Shown: one piece after another, positions 35,090-44,011 of the stretch
How positions within the stretch are numbered: position 1 is the stretch's first letter
Layout: each line of letters opens with the position of its first letter
Assembly: GCF_007997135.1 (NCBI RefSeq)
Contig: NZ_VORU01000002.1
Location: forward strand, 1 to 64,000
Source of the DNA: Aequorivita lipolytica
GTDB lineage: Bacteria; Bacteroidota; Bacteroidia; Flavobacteriales; Flavobacteriaceae
Length of the DNA stretch: 64,000 bases
Reading direction: 5' to 3'
Program-made: the position numbers and the translations under genes
The notes under the pieces: model-generated
Seen by the model: the letters and a program-made list of their open reading frames with translations, nothing else
Told to the model about the DNA's origin: nothing
The model's database searches: none

Positions 35090-36532
35090 TTAATTTGAAT
35101 TGATAACTATTTCATCAAATTCATAGGTTCCGTCAAAATCTTCCTCACCACTTCCCACATACTTTAAAGCTATGTATCCACCACCTGTGATACACTCCAA
35201 AGAAACGTTGCCAGAAGGAAACCATCTTGCAAAAGGATCATCGTCCTGTGTAATGTATGCCGCGGACAATAAATCCCAAGTTGCAGAAGTAATATTATCT
35301 GGATTTCCGTCCCAATCACTTGAAAATAGTAATTCCAAAGTACTTCCATCAGCAAAACTGTTTGAGGTTTTAAAATTCAAGGTTTCCCCATCTTGGGCAT
35401 CAAAATTTACCTGCGGTGTAATAAGCCAAGCAATATTTCGGTCATCGCCAGAGTTGAACGCCTGCATTCTCGCCGAAATACCTAAGGAAGGGTTATTTCC
35501 GCCAGCGGTGTATGCTTCCCAAGTTTCAGAGCCAGCTTCCACGTAATTGGTCCATCCATTTCCCGTAATTGGATTTCCAGGGGATTGGGTTTCAAAGAAA
35601 TCGCTAAATAGAACGTTGTTTCCCGTTGAAGACGCCAAACCACAATCAATTTCCGATGGGTCGCAACGGTCTTCATTATCAAAATTTATCGTGGAAGGAT
35701 CATTTACCACAACATTGAAGATTTCTCCGAAGAAATTATAGGTGAGTATGCCATCTAGAGAGCCTCTTCCGTTTGGGAGAAGCAGTGCTTTAAAATCTGC
35801 AAAAGTGCTGGTACTGAAAACGGCTGTTGCCCCAGTGACGCAACTTTCCAAAGTGCGCTCTCCATCAAACTGGTCTGATGGTTCAGCTGCAAAGGTTTTC
35901 CGGTTATTGCCCACGGCATCATTGCGGTTAAACTGCACATCGTTAAGCCTGATGTACAGATTGGTTTTTAAATCAGTAAAATCTGAAATGTTTATTGGCA
36001 AGGGTTCAATTGCTGCCACATCCACATCGCGAATCAGAAAAACGAACATTGTAGATTCCGCGATTTTCTCGATATTATTTCCGTCTCTAATTCCTAAAGT
36101 GAGTACACCGCTATCAATACCCACAGTTAGGTTATTGAGCTTCACATAAACCTTTCTTCCAAATTCGAAGGTTGTGAAAAGTGGGCTCACATCTATTAAA
36201 ACCTTAACGCCTGCGCTTGGATTTGAAACGCTGTTTTGAATAATCAATTCCTCAAAAAAGTTTCCGCCCTCATCGTTGGAAATTACGTATCCAGTAATAT
36301 ACTTGTCGTTTTCTTCAAAAGTTAAAATGGCGTCTGGGTTGCCGGTCGCGGTCTGCTCTTGTTCCAACAAATCGCGCAAGGCTGAAATTTCAATGACATC
36401 ATTTTGGTCAATATCTGGTGGGACCACTTCAGTAATTGGCACATCGTAATCATCGTCTTTCACACAAGACAGTACCATTATCAACACAAAGAATAATAGT
36501 GCGCAGAGCTTATAGAGATTTCTTGTTTTCAT
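35090..36532 (-). CDS. DUF5689 and choice-of-anchor-J lipoprotein
   Basis: This is a 480-residue lipoprotein (lipobox LIMVLSCVKDDD). Residues of about 45-280 form a DUF5689 domain, and about 290-480 hold a jelly-roll domain of the choice-of-anchor J type (SDFFETQSPGNPITGNGWTN, then AWLITPQVNFDAQDGETLNF). An upstream Met is available, but the start at 36532 puts the signal peptide first. It starts 22 bp after the stop of the TonB receptor gene and looks like its surface partner lipoprotein, a SusD-like role by position, not by fold. Substrate unknown. Confidence 0.85.
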   Translation of the reverse strand: MKTRNLYKLCALLFFVLIMVLSCVKDDDYDVPITEVVPPDIDQNDVIEISALRDLLEQEQTATGNPDAILTFEENDKYITGYVISNDEGGNFFEELIIQNSVSNPSAGVKVLIDVSPLFTTFEFGRKVYVKLNNLTVGIDSGVLTLGIRDGNNIEKIAESTMFVFLIRDVDVAAIEPLPINISDFTDLKTNLYIRLNDVQFNRNDAVGNNRKTFAAEPSDQFDGERTLESCVTGATAVFSTSTFADFKALLLPNGRGSLDGILTYNFFGEIFNVVVNDPSTINFDNEDRCDPSEIDCGLASSTGNNVLFSDFFETQSPGNPITGNGWTNYVEAGSETWEAYTAGGNNPSLGISARMQAFNSGDDRNIAWLITPQVNFDAQDGETLNFKTSNSFADGSTLELLFSSDWDGNPDNITSATWDLLSAAYITQDDDPFARWFPSGNVSLECITGGGYIALKYVGSGEEDFDGTYEFDEIVINSN

Positions 36533-36553
36533 AATAATGGTTTTATATATCAT

Positions 36554-39388
36554 TTAAAATCGAACATATAGGTTTAAGTAATATGTAGTTCCGTAACCAA
36601 AGAAATAACGAGTTCCGAACACTGGAGTATCCCTGTTTTGTTCTTCCCGCACCGAATGATAATCTGCCAATCGCGAATCTTCAAAACCCCCCGTTTTGTA
36701 GCTTTGATCTAAAATATTACTTACGGTTGCGAAAAAGCCAAGAAAATAATTCCTAATTCTCCACGATTTTCCACCCACCACATTTATGAGCATATAGTCC
36801 TCAAATTCTTCTTGTTTCAAAAGTGTTTTTGCGATTTCGGGATCGTAATCGTTAAATGTTTGCCCATCAGCATCAAATGTAAAAGCGTCCGACCTTCTTA
36901 AAGTACTTACATCCACATAGGCATTTGAGAAATAGTTTCCCGTTACCCCAAACCACCAAAAAGCTGGGTCGCGATATTCAAAGCCTACTTGATATGCCCT
37001 TTCTGGGCCACCGGCAAGGTGATAATCTTTCAGTTTTGTTGTTCCATCGCCAAAAGTAAGTATCTCAAAATCTTCGCTTGTTAAATACTGTTTTGGATTG
37101 TTTGTATATACGTTTTGACCAAAAGCGGCGGCGGCTTTCAGTTTAATTGTGGGCGTTATTTGTGCTTCCAAGCCAAGCTCTGCCCCTAACTTTCTTGAGT
37201 TTATACCATTAATCACCTCTTGTACAAAAGCATTGCCGTCTTCAAAACCCTGAGCAGATTCAGTAAAGAAAAAGTTGATTTCGGTCTGCTCTTGGATTGT
37301 GTTGTAATAGCCGGTTAATCGGGCTTTCACAATCGGAGAACGGAAAATATAGCTAAAATCAACGTTCTGAAATTTTTCATCTTCCAAACCAATTACAACA
37401 GTATTATTTTGCCTAGAGTTGCTGAAAGAATTTCGAAGCGATGGAGCTTTTGTGAAATATCCTGTGTTGAAATCAAGCAAATGTCTTCCGGTTACTTTAA
37501 AGGTAGCTCCTGCTTTTGCGCCAAAGTTGGTGAAGCTCAGTTTTTCACTTTCACCAAGTGATAGCTTTCCGGGGTAGTTTCCGTTTTCAAATAAACCGTT
37601 TCGCTGATAGCTGGTTTGGGATGCCGTCGCAGCTATATAAAAGTCTATCTTGCTGTATTTGAACTGTCCCTGGGCAAATCCCGAAAGTACGTTTGCATTA
37701 AGTTCAAAATTATATTTATAGCGATCGCCTTCAGTAACTATTCTGTTTCTGTTTCGCAAATCGCTTTGAGAAACATCGCCCACGATGGTATTATTCGCTC
37801 CTTCGGCAAAATAGTCTACATCTAAATAACCGGTTCCTCCCAAAAGGTCTTTCATTTCAGCAAAATTTTCGCTTTTCAGACTTCTGTAACTCGCATTGGC
37901 GTTTAAGGTGATATTTTCTGAAATGCGACTATTGAAAATGGTATTTGCGGTAAATTGTGTATCATCAGTTCTGTCCTCTTGAATAGCATAGATTGAGTTT
38001 CCGCCAGAACTTCGTGCAATGCGGTTTGCTTCATAAAGTGAATTCCAGTCCAATTGTCCATCATTTATAAATTCCTGCTCAGCCAAATATGCCAATTGAT
38101 AATCATAAGCAGTTAGATCTTCAAATCGCAAAAAATAACTTGGAAGCTTTTGATAATAATTGGGAGAAGGATTTCTGGCGCCGCCAATATAGGTCTGCTG
38201 TCCATCCACTTCAACCAAACGGGTACCGCCATTGTCGATGCGGGTATTTCCAATTTTTCCAGTTTGATACCCCAAATTAGTATTCAAAGAAGTTCTATTA
38301 TTAAATTGCCAATAGTGATTCAGCATAAATACAGGTTCTTTTACTTCTTTTATACGCGAGTTCCTAATCTCATCATCTTGATAGCCCCAGTTAGGATTAT
38401 AACCTATCCCCTTCAAACCTTTTACTTCATCGGTAATTGCCGTTGATTTTCCCCTGCGATTTGGCGTGTAAAAAGCAGATAAATTAAGGCTGTGATTTTC
38501 ATTAAGCTTCTTTTCTGCGGAAGCAAAAAAAGAATTTGCGTCGTAAATAGTTCCTTCTTGAAAACCACCCTCGCCAAAACGTCTTGAAAGCAGCACGGAA
38601 TAGGCCCAGCCATTTAGCAAAAGACCACTACTGTAAGAGGCCATTACCCGACCGCGATAACTTCTGTTTGAAGTAGCGTAAGAAACTCTACCTCCCTTGC
38701 GATATTGTGAAGCGCGCATAATAATATTTGTGGTTCCAGCCACATCACCAAAAGTATAATCGTTAGCCTGAAGACCCATTGAAAATTCCTGGTTACGCTG
38801 CAAATCATTGAGTCCGCCCCAATCTGCCCATTGTGGACGACCATCGTATTGCTTGTTCATTTCTATACCGTTAATGAGCACTTTGCCGTTGGCATTGTCA
38901 AAACCACGCGGATTGAAAAAAGTAGCGCTAAAATCATAAGCCGCAGCGTTTAGAAAAGCATCGTCTGAGGCTTGCAAGAGTCCCGAAATATTATAGGATG
39001 TTCCCTCATCGTCATTAAGCTCATTATCTGAAAGGCTAATAACGCCTATTTGTTGCTCCACCTCACTCAGGTCGATTGTCATTAAGATAGGATCAAGATT
39101 GATTGGGACATCGTCCCGTATAATTATTGGAAGTTTTAAAGTTATGTAGCCCGATTTTGAAACTACCAAAATTTGTTGTCCTTGCGGAAGATTTTCCTGT
39201 AGGAAATAGAACTCGCCCAAAGCGTTAGTTACGGTATTGAAGATAGTGGTATGAATGTTCATTTCAACATCCGGAATGGGCTCATAGGAATTGGTTTCCA
39301 GCACCCGCCCTTTCACAATGACTTCTTGGGCAAATGAAGATATTTCACCCAAAAAAACCACAAAACCGATAAAAATGAAGCGTTTCAT
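36554..39388 (-). CDS. TonB-dependent receptor (SusC-like, with regulatory-like domain)
   Basis: This is a 944-residue outer-membrane transporter. It has a signal peptide, then a carboxypeptidase-regulatory-like domain at about 22-100 (VKGRVLETNSYEPIPDVEMN), a plug domain around 130-240 with FNPRGFDNANGKVLINGIEM, and a 22-strand-type barrel to the C-terminal YGTTYYLNLYVRF. It moves a ligand across the outer membrane with energy from TonB. It forms a pair with the DUF5689 lipoprotein and is divergent from a secreted EEP hydrolase, so the ligand may be a nucleic-acid or phosphoester breakdown product; that is inference. The intergenic region at 39389-39507 is very AT-rich. Confidence 0.9.
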   Translation of the reverse strand: MKRFIFIGFVVFLGEISSFAQEVIVKGRVLETNSYEPIPDVEMNIHTTIFNTVTNALGEFYFLQENLPQGQQILVVSKSGYITLKLPIIIRDDVPINLDPILMTIDLSEVEQQIGVISLSDNELNDDEGTSYNISGLLQASDDAFLNAAAYDFSATFFNPRGFDNANGKVLINGIEMNKQYDGRPQWADWGGLNDLQRNQEFSMGLQANDYTFGDVAGTTNIIMRASQYRKGGRVSYATSNRSYRGRVMASYSSGLLLNGWAYSVLLSRRFGEGGFQEGTIYDANSFFASAEKKLNENHSLNLSAFYTPNRRGKSTAITDEVKGLKGIGYNPNWGYQDDEIRNSRIKEVKEPVFMLNHYWQFNNRTSLNTNLGYQTGKIGNTRIDNGGTRLVEVDGQQTYIGGARNPSPNYYQKLPSYFLRFEDLTAYDYQLAYLAEQEFINDGQLDWNSLYEANRIARSSGGNSIYAIQEDRTDDTQFTANTIFNSRISENITLNANASYRSLKSENFAEMKDLLGGTGYLDVDYFAEGANNTIVGDVSQSDLRNRNRIVTEGDRYKYNFELNANVLSGFAQGQFKYSKIDFYIAATASQTSYQRNGLFENGNYPGKLSLGESEKLSFTNFGAKAGATFKVTGRHLLDFNTGYFTKAPSLRNSFSNSRQNNTVVIGLEDEKFQNVDFSYIFRSPIVKARLTGYYNTIQEQTEINFFFTESAQGFEDGNAFVQEVINGINSRKLGAELGLEAQITPTIKLKAAAAFGQNVYTNNPKQYLTSEDFEILTFGDGTTKLKDYHLAGGPERAYQVGFEYRDPAFWWFGVTGNYFSNAYVDVSTLRRSDAFTFDADGQTFNDYDPEIAKTLLKQEEFEDYMLINVVGGKSWRIRNYFLGFFATVSNILDQSYKTGGFEDSRLADYHSVREEQNRDTPVFGTRYFFGYGTTYYLNLYVRF

Positions 39389-39507
39389 CTTTAAACTTGA
39401 TTTTAATATCGGGGAGAATTTAATGGGAAGAATATAAAATTAATAAAAAAATTATTATATCTATATAAATATTATTAACTTTTTACATTATAAATTTTAT
39501 TTATCTT

Positions 39508-40569
39508 ATGAGGAAGCCTATTCAGTATTTTATTTTTCTGTTCTTGTTTTGGAGCAGCTGTGCATTTTCACAAACAGAAAAAGAGTACAAAATAATCACG
39601 ATTGCTTTTTACAACCTTGAAAATCTTTTCGATTACGAAGATGATCCACTAACTTTTGACGATGACCGCACGCCGGAAGGAAAAGACCACTGGACCCAGG
39701 AAATTTATGAGGCAAAGCTGGCCAACATGGCTAAAGTACTTTCAGAAATTGGAGAAGACATTACGGGAACTTCACCAGCATTAGTTGGGGTAAGCGAAAT
39801 AGAAAACCGCAGAGTACTTGAAGATTTGTTGAACCAAAAACCCTTAGTAAATAAAGACTACGGTATTGTGCATTTTGATAGCCCAGATCGCCGAGGCATT
39901 GACGTAGCGCTCCTTTATCAGAAAAAACTTTTTACACCCACCAATTACAAAGCGTATGAACTTTTAATTTTTGATGATCAGGATCGCAGCAAGCGTGTCT
40001 ATACCCGCGACCAACTTTTGGTTAGTGGCATGCTCGATGGTGAAAAAATTCATATTCTTGTAAACCATTGGCCTTCGCGAAGCGGTGGTGAAGCCCGCAG
40101 CCGGCCCAAACGAATGAAAGCTGCAGCACTCAACAAAAAAATAACGGATTCATTATTCAGCGAAGATCCTTATGCTAAAATTATAACCCTGGGTGATTTG
40201 AATGACGACCCAACCAGCCCCAGCATTAAGGGTGTGCTAAAGACCAAAAATGAGCGTGAGAATATGAAGATGAAAGAATGGTACAACCCAATGGAAGAAA
40301 TGTTTAAAAAGGGAATGGGAACCTTAGCGTATCGTGATGGCTGGAACCTTTTTGACCAAATTATAATTTCCACCGAATTGACAAAAAAAGACTTTTCAAG
40401 CTATCGTTTTTATAAGGCTGGGATCTTCAATAAAAATTATTTGGTAACACCCCGTGGCCAATATAAAGGTTATCCTTTCAGAAGTTTTGTTAATGGATAT
40501 ACGGGTGGATATAGCGATCACTTTCCAGTATTTCTTTATTTGATAAAGGAAAAAATATCGAAGAATTAA
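39508..40569 (+). CDS. Secreted endonuclease/exonuclease/phosphatase-family hydrolase
   Basis: This encodes 353 residues. The signal peptide (MRKPIQYFIFLFLFWSSCAF) is followed by a complete EEP domain: AFYNLENLFD (metal Asn), VGVSEIENRRVLEDLL (metal Glu), RRGIDVALLY, LVNHWPSRSGGE, ITLGDLNDDPTS, FDQIIIS and GYSDHFPVFLYL with the catalytic His. It should cut phosphodiester bonds outside the cytoplasm, for example in extracellular nucleic acids. It is divergent from the TonB receptor/DUF5689 pair. The truncated gene at 33762-34085 is its closest relative in the window. A GC-rich palindrome follows 5 bp after its stop. Confidence 0.9.
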   Translation: MRKPIQYFIFLFLFWSSCAFSQTEKEYKIITIAFYNLENLFDYEDDPLTFDDDRTPEGKDHWTQEIYEAKLANMAKVLSEIGEDITGTSPALVGVSEIENRRVLEDLLNQKPLVNKDYGIVHFDSPDRRGIDVALLYQKKLFTPTNYKAYELLIFDDQDRSKRVYTRDQLLVSGMLDGEKIHILVNHWPSRSGGEARSRPKRMKAAALNKKITDSLFSEDPYAKIITLGDLNDDPTSPSIKGVLKTKNERENMKMKEWYNPMEEMFKKGMGTLAYRDGWNLFDQIIISTELTKKDFSSYRFYKAGIFNKNYLVTPRGQYKGYPFRSFVNGYTGGYSDHFPVFLYLIKEKISKN

Positions 40570-40574
40570 ACTAT

Positions 40575-40604
40575 ATAGGCGCGCGATTAATCGCGCGCCT
40601 ATAA
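40575..40604. repeat. Perfect 30-bp GC-rich palindrome
   Basis: The left arm TATAGGCGCGCGATT (40575-40589) is exactly complementary to the right arm (40590-40604). It stands between the EEP gene and the convergent gene at 40656. The CGCGAT core recurs in the imperfect palindrome at 54311-54338. No T-run follows, so it may be a REP-like element that can also slow RNA decay or transcription. Confidence 0.85.
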
Positions 40605-40655
40605 TATGATTTTTATTCCGTGAAATTATATTCACGTTTTTTCATCACTTCATTC

Positions 40656-41096
40656 TTAAAACCACTGCGCCCAAGGAATTCTGCTGAGCATTAAAACCAA
40701 AGCAATGGTATAAAAAATCGCTAGGGTTTTAAATTTTCCTTGCGAAAGCAATTTCTTTTTATGTTTTGAATAGCCAATCGTTATAAATACAACAGTTAAA
40801 ATCATTACAAGCGGATGCTCTACAGCATAGAGTCTATATTCCGAATTTTTCATAACCTCTCCCATTCCCGAATTGGTTATGTTTTGCAAGCCCAAAGGCG
40901 AAATAAAATAGAGTATTAGCCCAATCAGCAATTGAATATGTGTTACGATGAGAGCGAAGAGCGATATTCTAAAATCTTTAGCTCCGTATTCCCTTTTTGA
41001 AAAAAATCCTGCAAGTGCATTTATCGTAGCAAGAACTACTACAAGAAGCACCAAATAAGCCCAATAAGAATGAATAAATTGAAATGTTGTATACAT
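40656..41096 (-). CDS. Four-helix membrane protein, cytochrome-b-like
   Basis: This encodes 146 residues with four hydrophobic segments, at about 10-30, 44-64, 94-110 and 122-140. His residues lie within or near helices (H9, H53, H94), in positions that could hold a haem as in small cytochrome b proteins, and such genes in Flavobacteriia are often labelled cytochrome B. The haem role is not shown by any clear motif. It is a monocistronic gene, convergent with the secreted EEP hydrolase and upstream of the terminator at 41139-41169. Confidence 0.6.
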   Translation of the reverse strand: MYTTFQFIHSYWAYLVLLVVVLATINALAGFFSKREYGAKDFRISLFALIVTHIQLLIGLILYFISPLGLQNITNSGMGEVMKNSEYRLYAVEHPLVMILTVVFITIGYSKHKKKLLSQGKFKTLAIFYTIALVLMLSRIPWAQWF

Positions 41097-41138
41097 ATTT
41101 TTCTTTTTTGAAGTGTTTCAAAGATAAGGTTTATAAAT

Positions 41139-41169
41139 AAAAAAAATGCCCCAAAAGTTTGGGGCATTT
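41139..41169 (-). terminator. Terminator after TonB receptor gene
   Basis: AAATGCCCC (41144-41152) pairs with GGGGCATTT (41161-41169). On the minus strand a T-run of at least eight follows, just after the stop at 41192. Confidence 0.8.
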
Positions 41170-41191
41170 TTCTAAAATATTAAATATTTTA

Positions 41192-43825
41192 TTAGAAATC
41201 GTAACGTATGCTTGCGTTCCAAGTTCTTCCGTTACCATAATAGTATCCGAATGAATCTTTTTGGCTTAAATAAGCTTCGTTTGTAGCGTTGTAACAGTTT
41301 GCTCTAAGTGTAAAATCATTACCTCCAAAGTCAAATTTGTAAGTAATCCCAGCATCTAGCACGCTGTATGCAGGCAAACGCTCTGCTTGATAAATTTCAC
41401 CAGCAATTGAAGCATCTACTACATCTTCCGCATCTACAAAACCATAAAGATCTGCGTAGATATTGTAATCGGCATCAATAGAAAGACCACCAATAACGTT
41501 GTATTTAAACCCAAAACCGAAAGAGGTTTGTGGGGCGTTACCAATTTTAGTTCCCGTTAGGTCAACATTACCAGACTCCAACAATACATTGGTATCATCT
41601 TCCCTTGTTTGGAAAGGAGTTTCACCGTCATATTTCCAGTTACCAATGCTTCCGAAAGCTCTAAGCATAAAATCACCTGAATATCGGTATTTACCTTCAA
41701 ATTCAAACCCTTTGTGAACTTGGGTAATATCTGTAAATCTCTGGTAACGATCTTTTTGCTCAATTGGATTTGACGAAGTTGGGTCAGCTTCAATAAATCC
41801 ACCTGACAAGAAACGATTACCCCATTTAGTATAATATCCGTTCAAGTCTAAGCTGAAGTTTCCTGCGCGAAGTCTATAACCAACTTCTAGGCCCAAAATT
41901 TCTTCATTATCAATTTCGTTATCACCTTCTAGAATATAGTTTGAGTTTCTAATATCTGAAAAAATGTTATCCAAGAATGGTTGTCTTGAATAATAACCTG
42001 CGTTTGCGAACAAGGTGTTGTTTTCAATAATAGTATAACCCATACCTCCTTTAAGGTTGTAACCAACTTTGTTTACTTTTTCAGATTCACCAAGGCCGTT
42101 AACGCCTTGTACTTCCCTACCTTCGGCACGACCTTCTCTTTGGTAGCTCTGTGTAGAAACTGCACCCTGTACAAAAGCAGAGAAATTATCTGTTTTGAAT
42201 TCTGCTTGACCGAAACCGCCTATGTAATTAATAGTTTCTGAATAATCGTAATTGAAACGTTGTCCTTCATCCGCATAGCTGAACAAGGCAGCCCAAGGGT
42301 TTGCCTCAAAAGTTTCACTAATTGTGAAATCATCGCCTCTTGCATCGCCGTATCCACGGTTATCAGCATAGCCTTGAAGACCCAAAAGATCGTTCATTTG
42401 GTACCAGTGACTTCCTTTATAGAAACGTGTATCTGCACCAACATTTAATGTGAAATTATCACTTACAGCAGTTTCAAGATTTGTAAGGAAACCGTACCAG
42501 TTGTGGTTGTTAACGGACATTCTTCTAACAAGAGAACCTTGACCGAAGCTTCCGATACCATTTTCGGCAGACTCAATGTTGTTGTCGATAATAGCGTTAA
42601 AATCTATTTCGCCATTATTGTCGCGAATTATGTTTCTTGAGCTACCTGCAGGTCCCGTTCCGCCACCACGTCCGAATGAAGCGTACAATACAGAAGACAA
42701 GTTAGTTTTTTCACTAACATTCCAATCCCAGTTAAGGTTTACAACTGGCTTGTGATAGTAGTTTCTTCTTAAAGTATATCTTTCACCATCACGAAACCCT
42801 GAGTTACTGTTGTAACGTTTGCCGTATAGCGCATAATCCTCCAAAGATTTTGAGAAGTTTTGATCGTGGTATTGTGGTGCGCCCGTCAACAAGAAGTTGA
42901 AAGAGTGCTTATCGCTTGGTACATAACCAATACCTATAAAATAGTTTTGGCCCTGCCCAGCTGTTCCAAGAGCATATTTGTTGTGTGCTTGCCAATGGTC
43001 AAGCAAAAAAGAGTAAGCCCATTTTCCTTTTAAACCAGAATCGTAGCTTAAAGTTCCTTTAAAATAACTGTCGTTACCAGTCATAAAACGTGCAAAACCA
43101 CCTTCTTTTCTACCAGCGGCTCGAGACACAATGTTTACAGTTCCACCAACTGAGGAAATAGCTAGTTTAGAAGAACCCAAACCGCGCTGAACCTGAACTG
43201 CATTTGCAACGTCAGACATACCAGACCAGTTAGACCAGTACATTCTTCCGTCTTCCATACCGTTGATTGGTTGCCCGTTCAAAAGAAATGCTGTGTTTGT
43301 TTGGTCAAAACCGCGCAAAAACATTTGCGAATCTCCAAATCCACCTGCTTGGTTAGAAACGTAAACACTTGGAGTACTTTTCATAACCTCTGGAAATTCT
43401 ACGTTACCTACTGCTTTAGCCTGAATTTCAGCTGCAGAGATAGTTGAAACGGCGATAGGTGTTTGGCGATCTTTTGCCAAATCTATGATTCCCTTTCCAA
43501 CGATTACTACTTCTTCAAGCGCATCGGAATCTACGGTAATTTTTACAGTTCCAAGATTCGCTGTTCCATTTACAATTTTAAAAGGAACCTTTTCAATAGT
43601 ATACCCAATATATGAAATGGTAAGGGTTCCCGTTTTGGCAGAAGTTTGAAGTGTAAAATTTCCGTCAAAATCGGCAATGGCACCATTTGTTGTGCCAGTT
43701 TCAACCACGTTAGCACCTGCTAGCGGGTCGTTGGATTCAGAATCGATTACAGTTCCAGTAACCGTTGTTTGTGAAAAAGCGGCAAAACCGCCCAATAAAA
43801 AAACAAGAAGTAATAACTTTCTCAT
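41192..43825 (-). CDS. TonB-dependent receptor with carboxypeptidase-like domain
   Basis: This is a 877-residue outer-membrane transporter. The signal peptide (MRKLLLLVFLLGGFAAFSQT) is followed by a regulatory-like domain at about 22-100 (VTGTVIDSESNDPLAGANVV), a TonB-plug region with FPEVMKSTPSVYVSNQAGGF and MFLRGFDQTNTAFLLNGQPI, and a long beta-barrel ending GRTWNASIRYDF. The frame opens earlier, but the ATG at 43825 places the signal first. No partner lipoprotein is adjacent, so the ligand cannot be guessed. It has its own promoter box upstream and a terminator downstream. Confidence 0.9.
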   Translation of the reverse strand: MRKLLLLVFLLGGFAAFSQTTVTGTVIDSESNDPLAGANVVETGTTNGAIADFDGNFTLQTSAKTGTLTISYIGYTIEKVPFKIVNGTANLGTVKITVDSDALEEVVIVGKGIIDLAKDRQTPIAVSTISAAEIQAKAVGNVEFPEVMKSTPSVYVSNQAGGFGDSQMFLRGFDQTNTAFLLNGQPINGMEDGRMYWSNWSGMSDVANAVQVQRGLGSSKLAISSVGGTVNIVSRAAGRKEGGFARFMTGNDSYFKGTLSYDSGLKGKWAYSFLLDHWQAHNKYALGTAGQGQNYFIGIGYVPSDKHSFNFLLTGAPQYHDQNFSKSLEDYALYGKRYNSNSGFRDGERYTLRRNYYHKPVVNLNWDWNVSEKTNLSSVLYASFGRGGGTGPAGSSRNIIRDNNGEIDFNAIIDNNIESAENGIGSFGQGSLVRRMSVNNHNWYGFLTNLETAVSDNFTLNVGADTRFYKGSHWYQMNDLLGLQGYADNRGYGDARGDDFTISETFEANPWAALFSYADEGQRFNYDYSETINYIGGFGQAEFKTDNFSAFVQGAVSTQSYQREGRAEGREVQGVNGLGESEKVNKVGYNLKGGMGYTIIENNTLFANAGYYSRQPFLDNIFSDIRNSNYILEGDNEIDNEEILGLEVGYRLRAGNFSLDLNGYYTKWGNRFLSGGFIEADPTSSNPIEQKDRYQRFTDITQVHKGFEFEGKYRYSGDFMLRAFGSIGNWKYDGETPFQTREDDTNVLLESGNVDLTGTKIGNAPQTSFGFGFKYNVIGGLSIDADYNIYADLYGFVDAEDVVDASIAGEIYQAERLPAYSVLDAGITYKFDFGGNDFTLRANCYNATNEAYLSQKDSFGYYYGNGRTWNASIRYDF

Positions 43826-43853
43826 GAATTTGATTTTAGGTTTAAAATTTCGG

Positions 43854-43861
43854 CAAAAATA
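43854..43861 (-). promoter_or_regulatory. -7 promoter box of TonB receptor gene
   Basis: The minus strand reads TATTTTTG, an exact TAnnTTTG match, 28 nt before the start. A TTG lies 16 nt further upstream (43878-43880). Confidence 0.6.
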
Positions 43862-44011
43862 CAATCTTAAATAATTTCAAACTAATAAAATTGATTAAGA
43901 AATCTTTAAGAGAAGTACTTGAGAATAAAGTTAGAAATTAACCCCTAAAACTCTGTAAATGTGATATTTATTTAATAACAATGTTATTAACATGTTAAGA
44001 TAATGAAAAAA

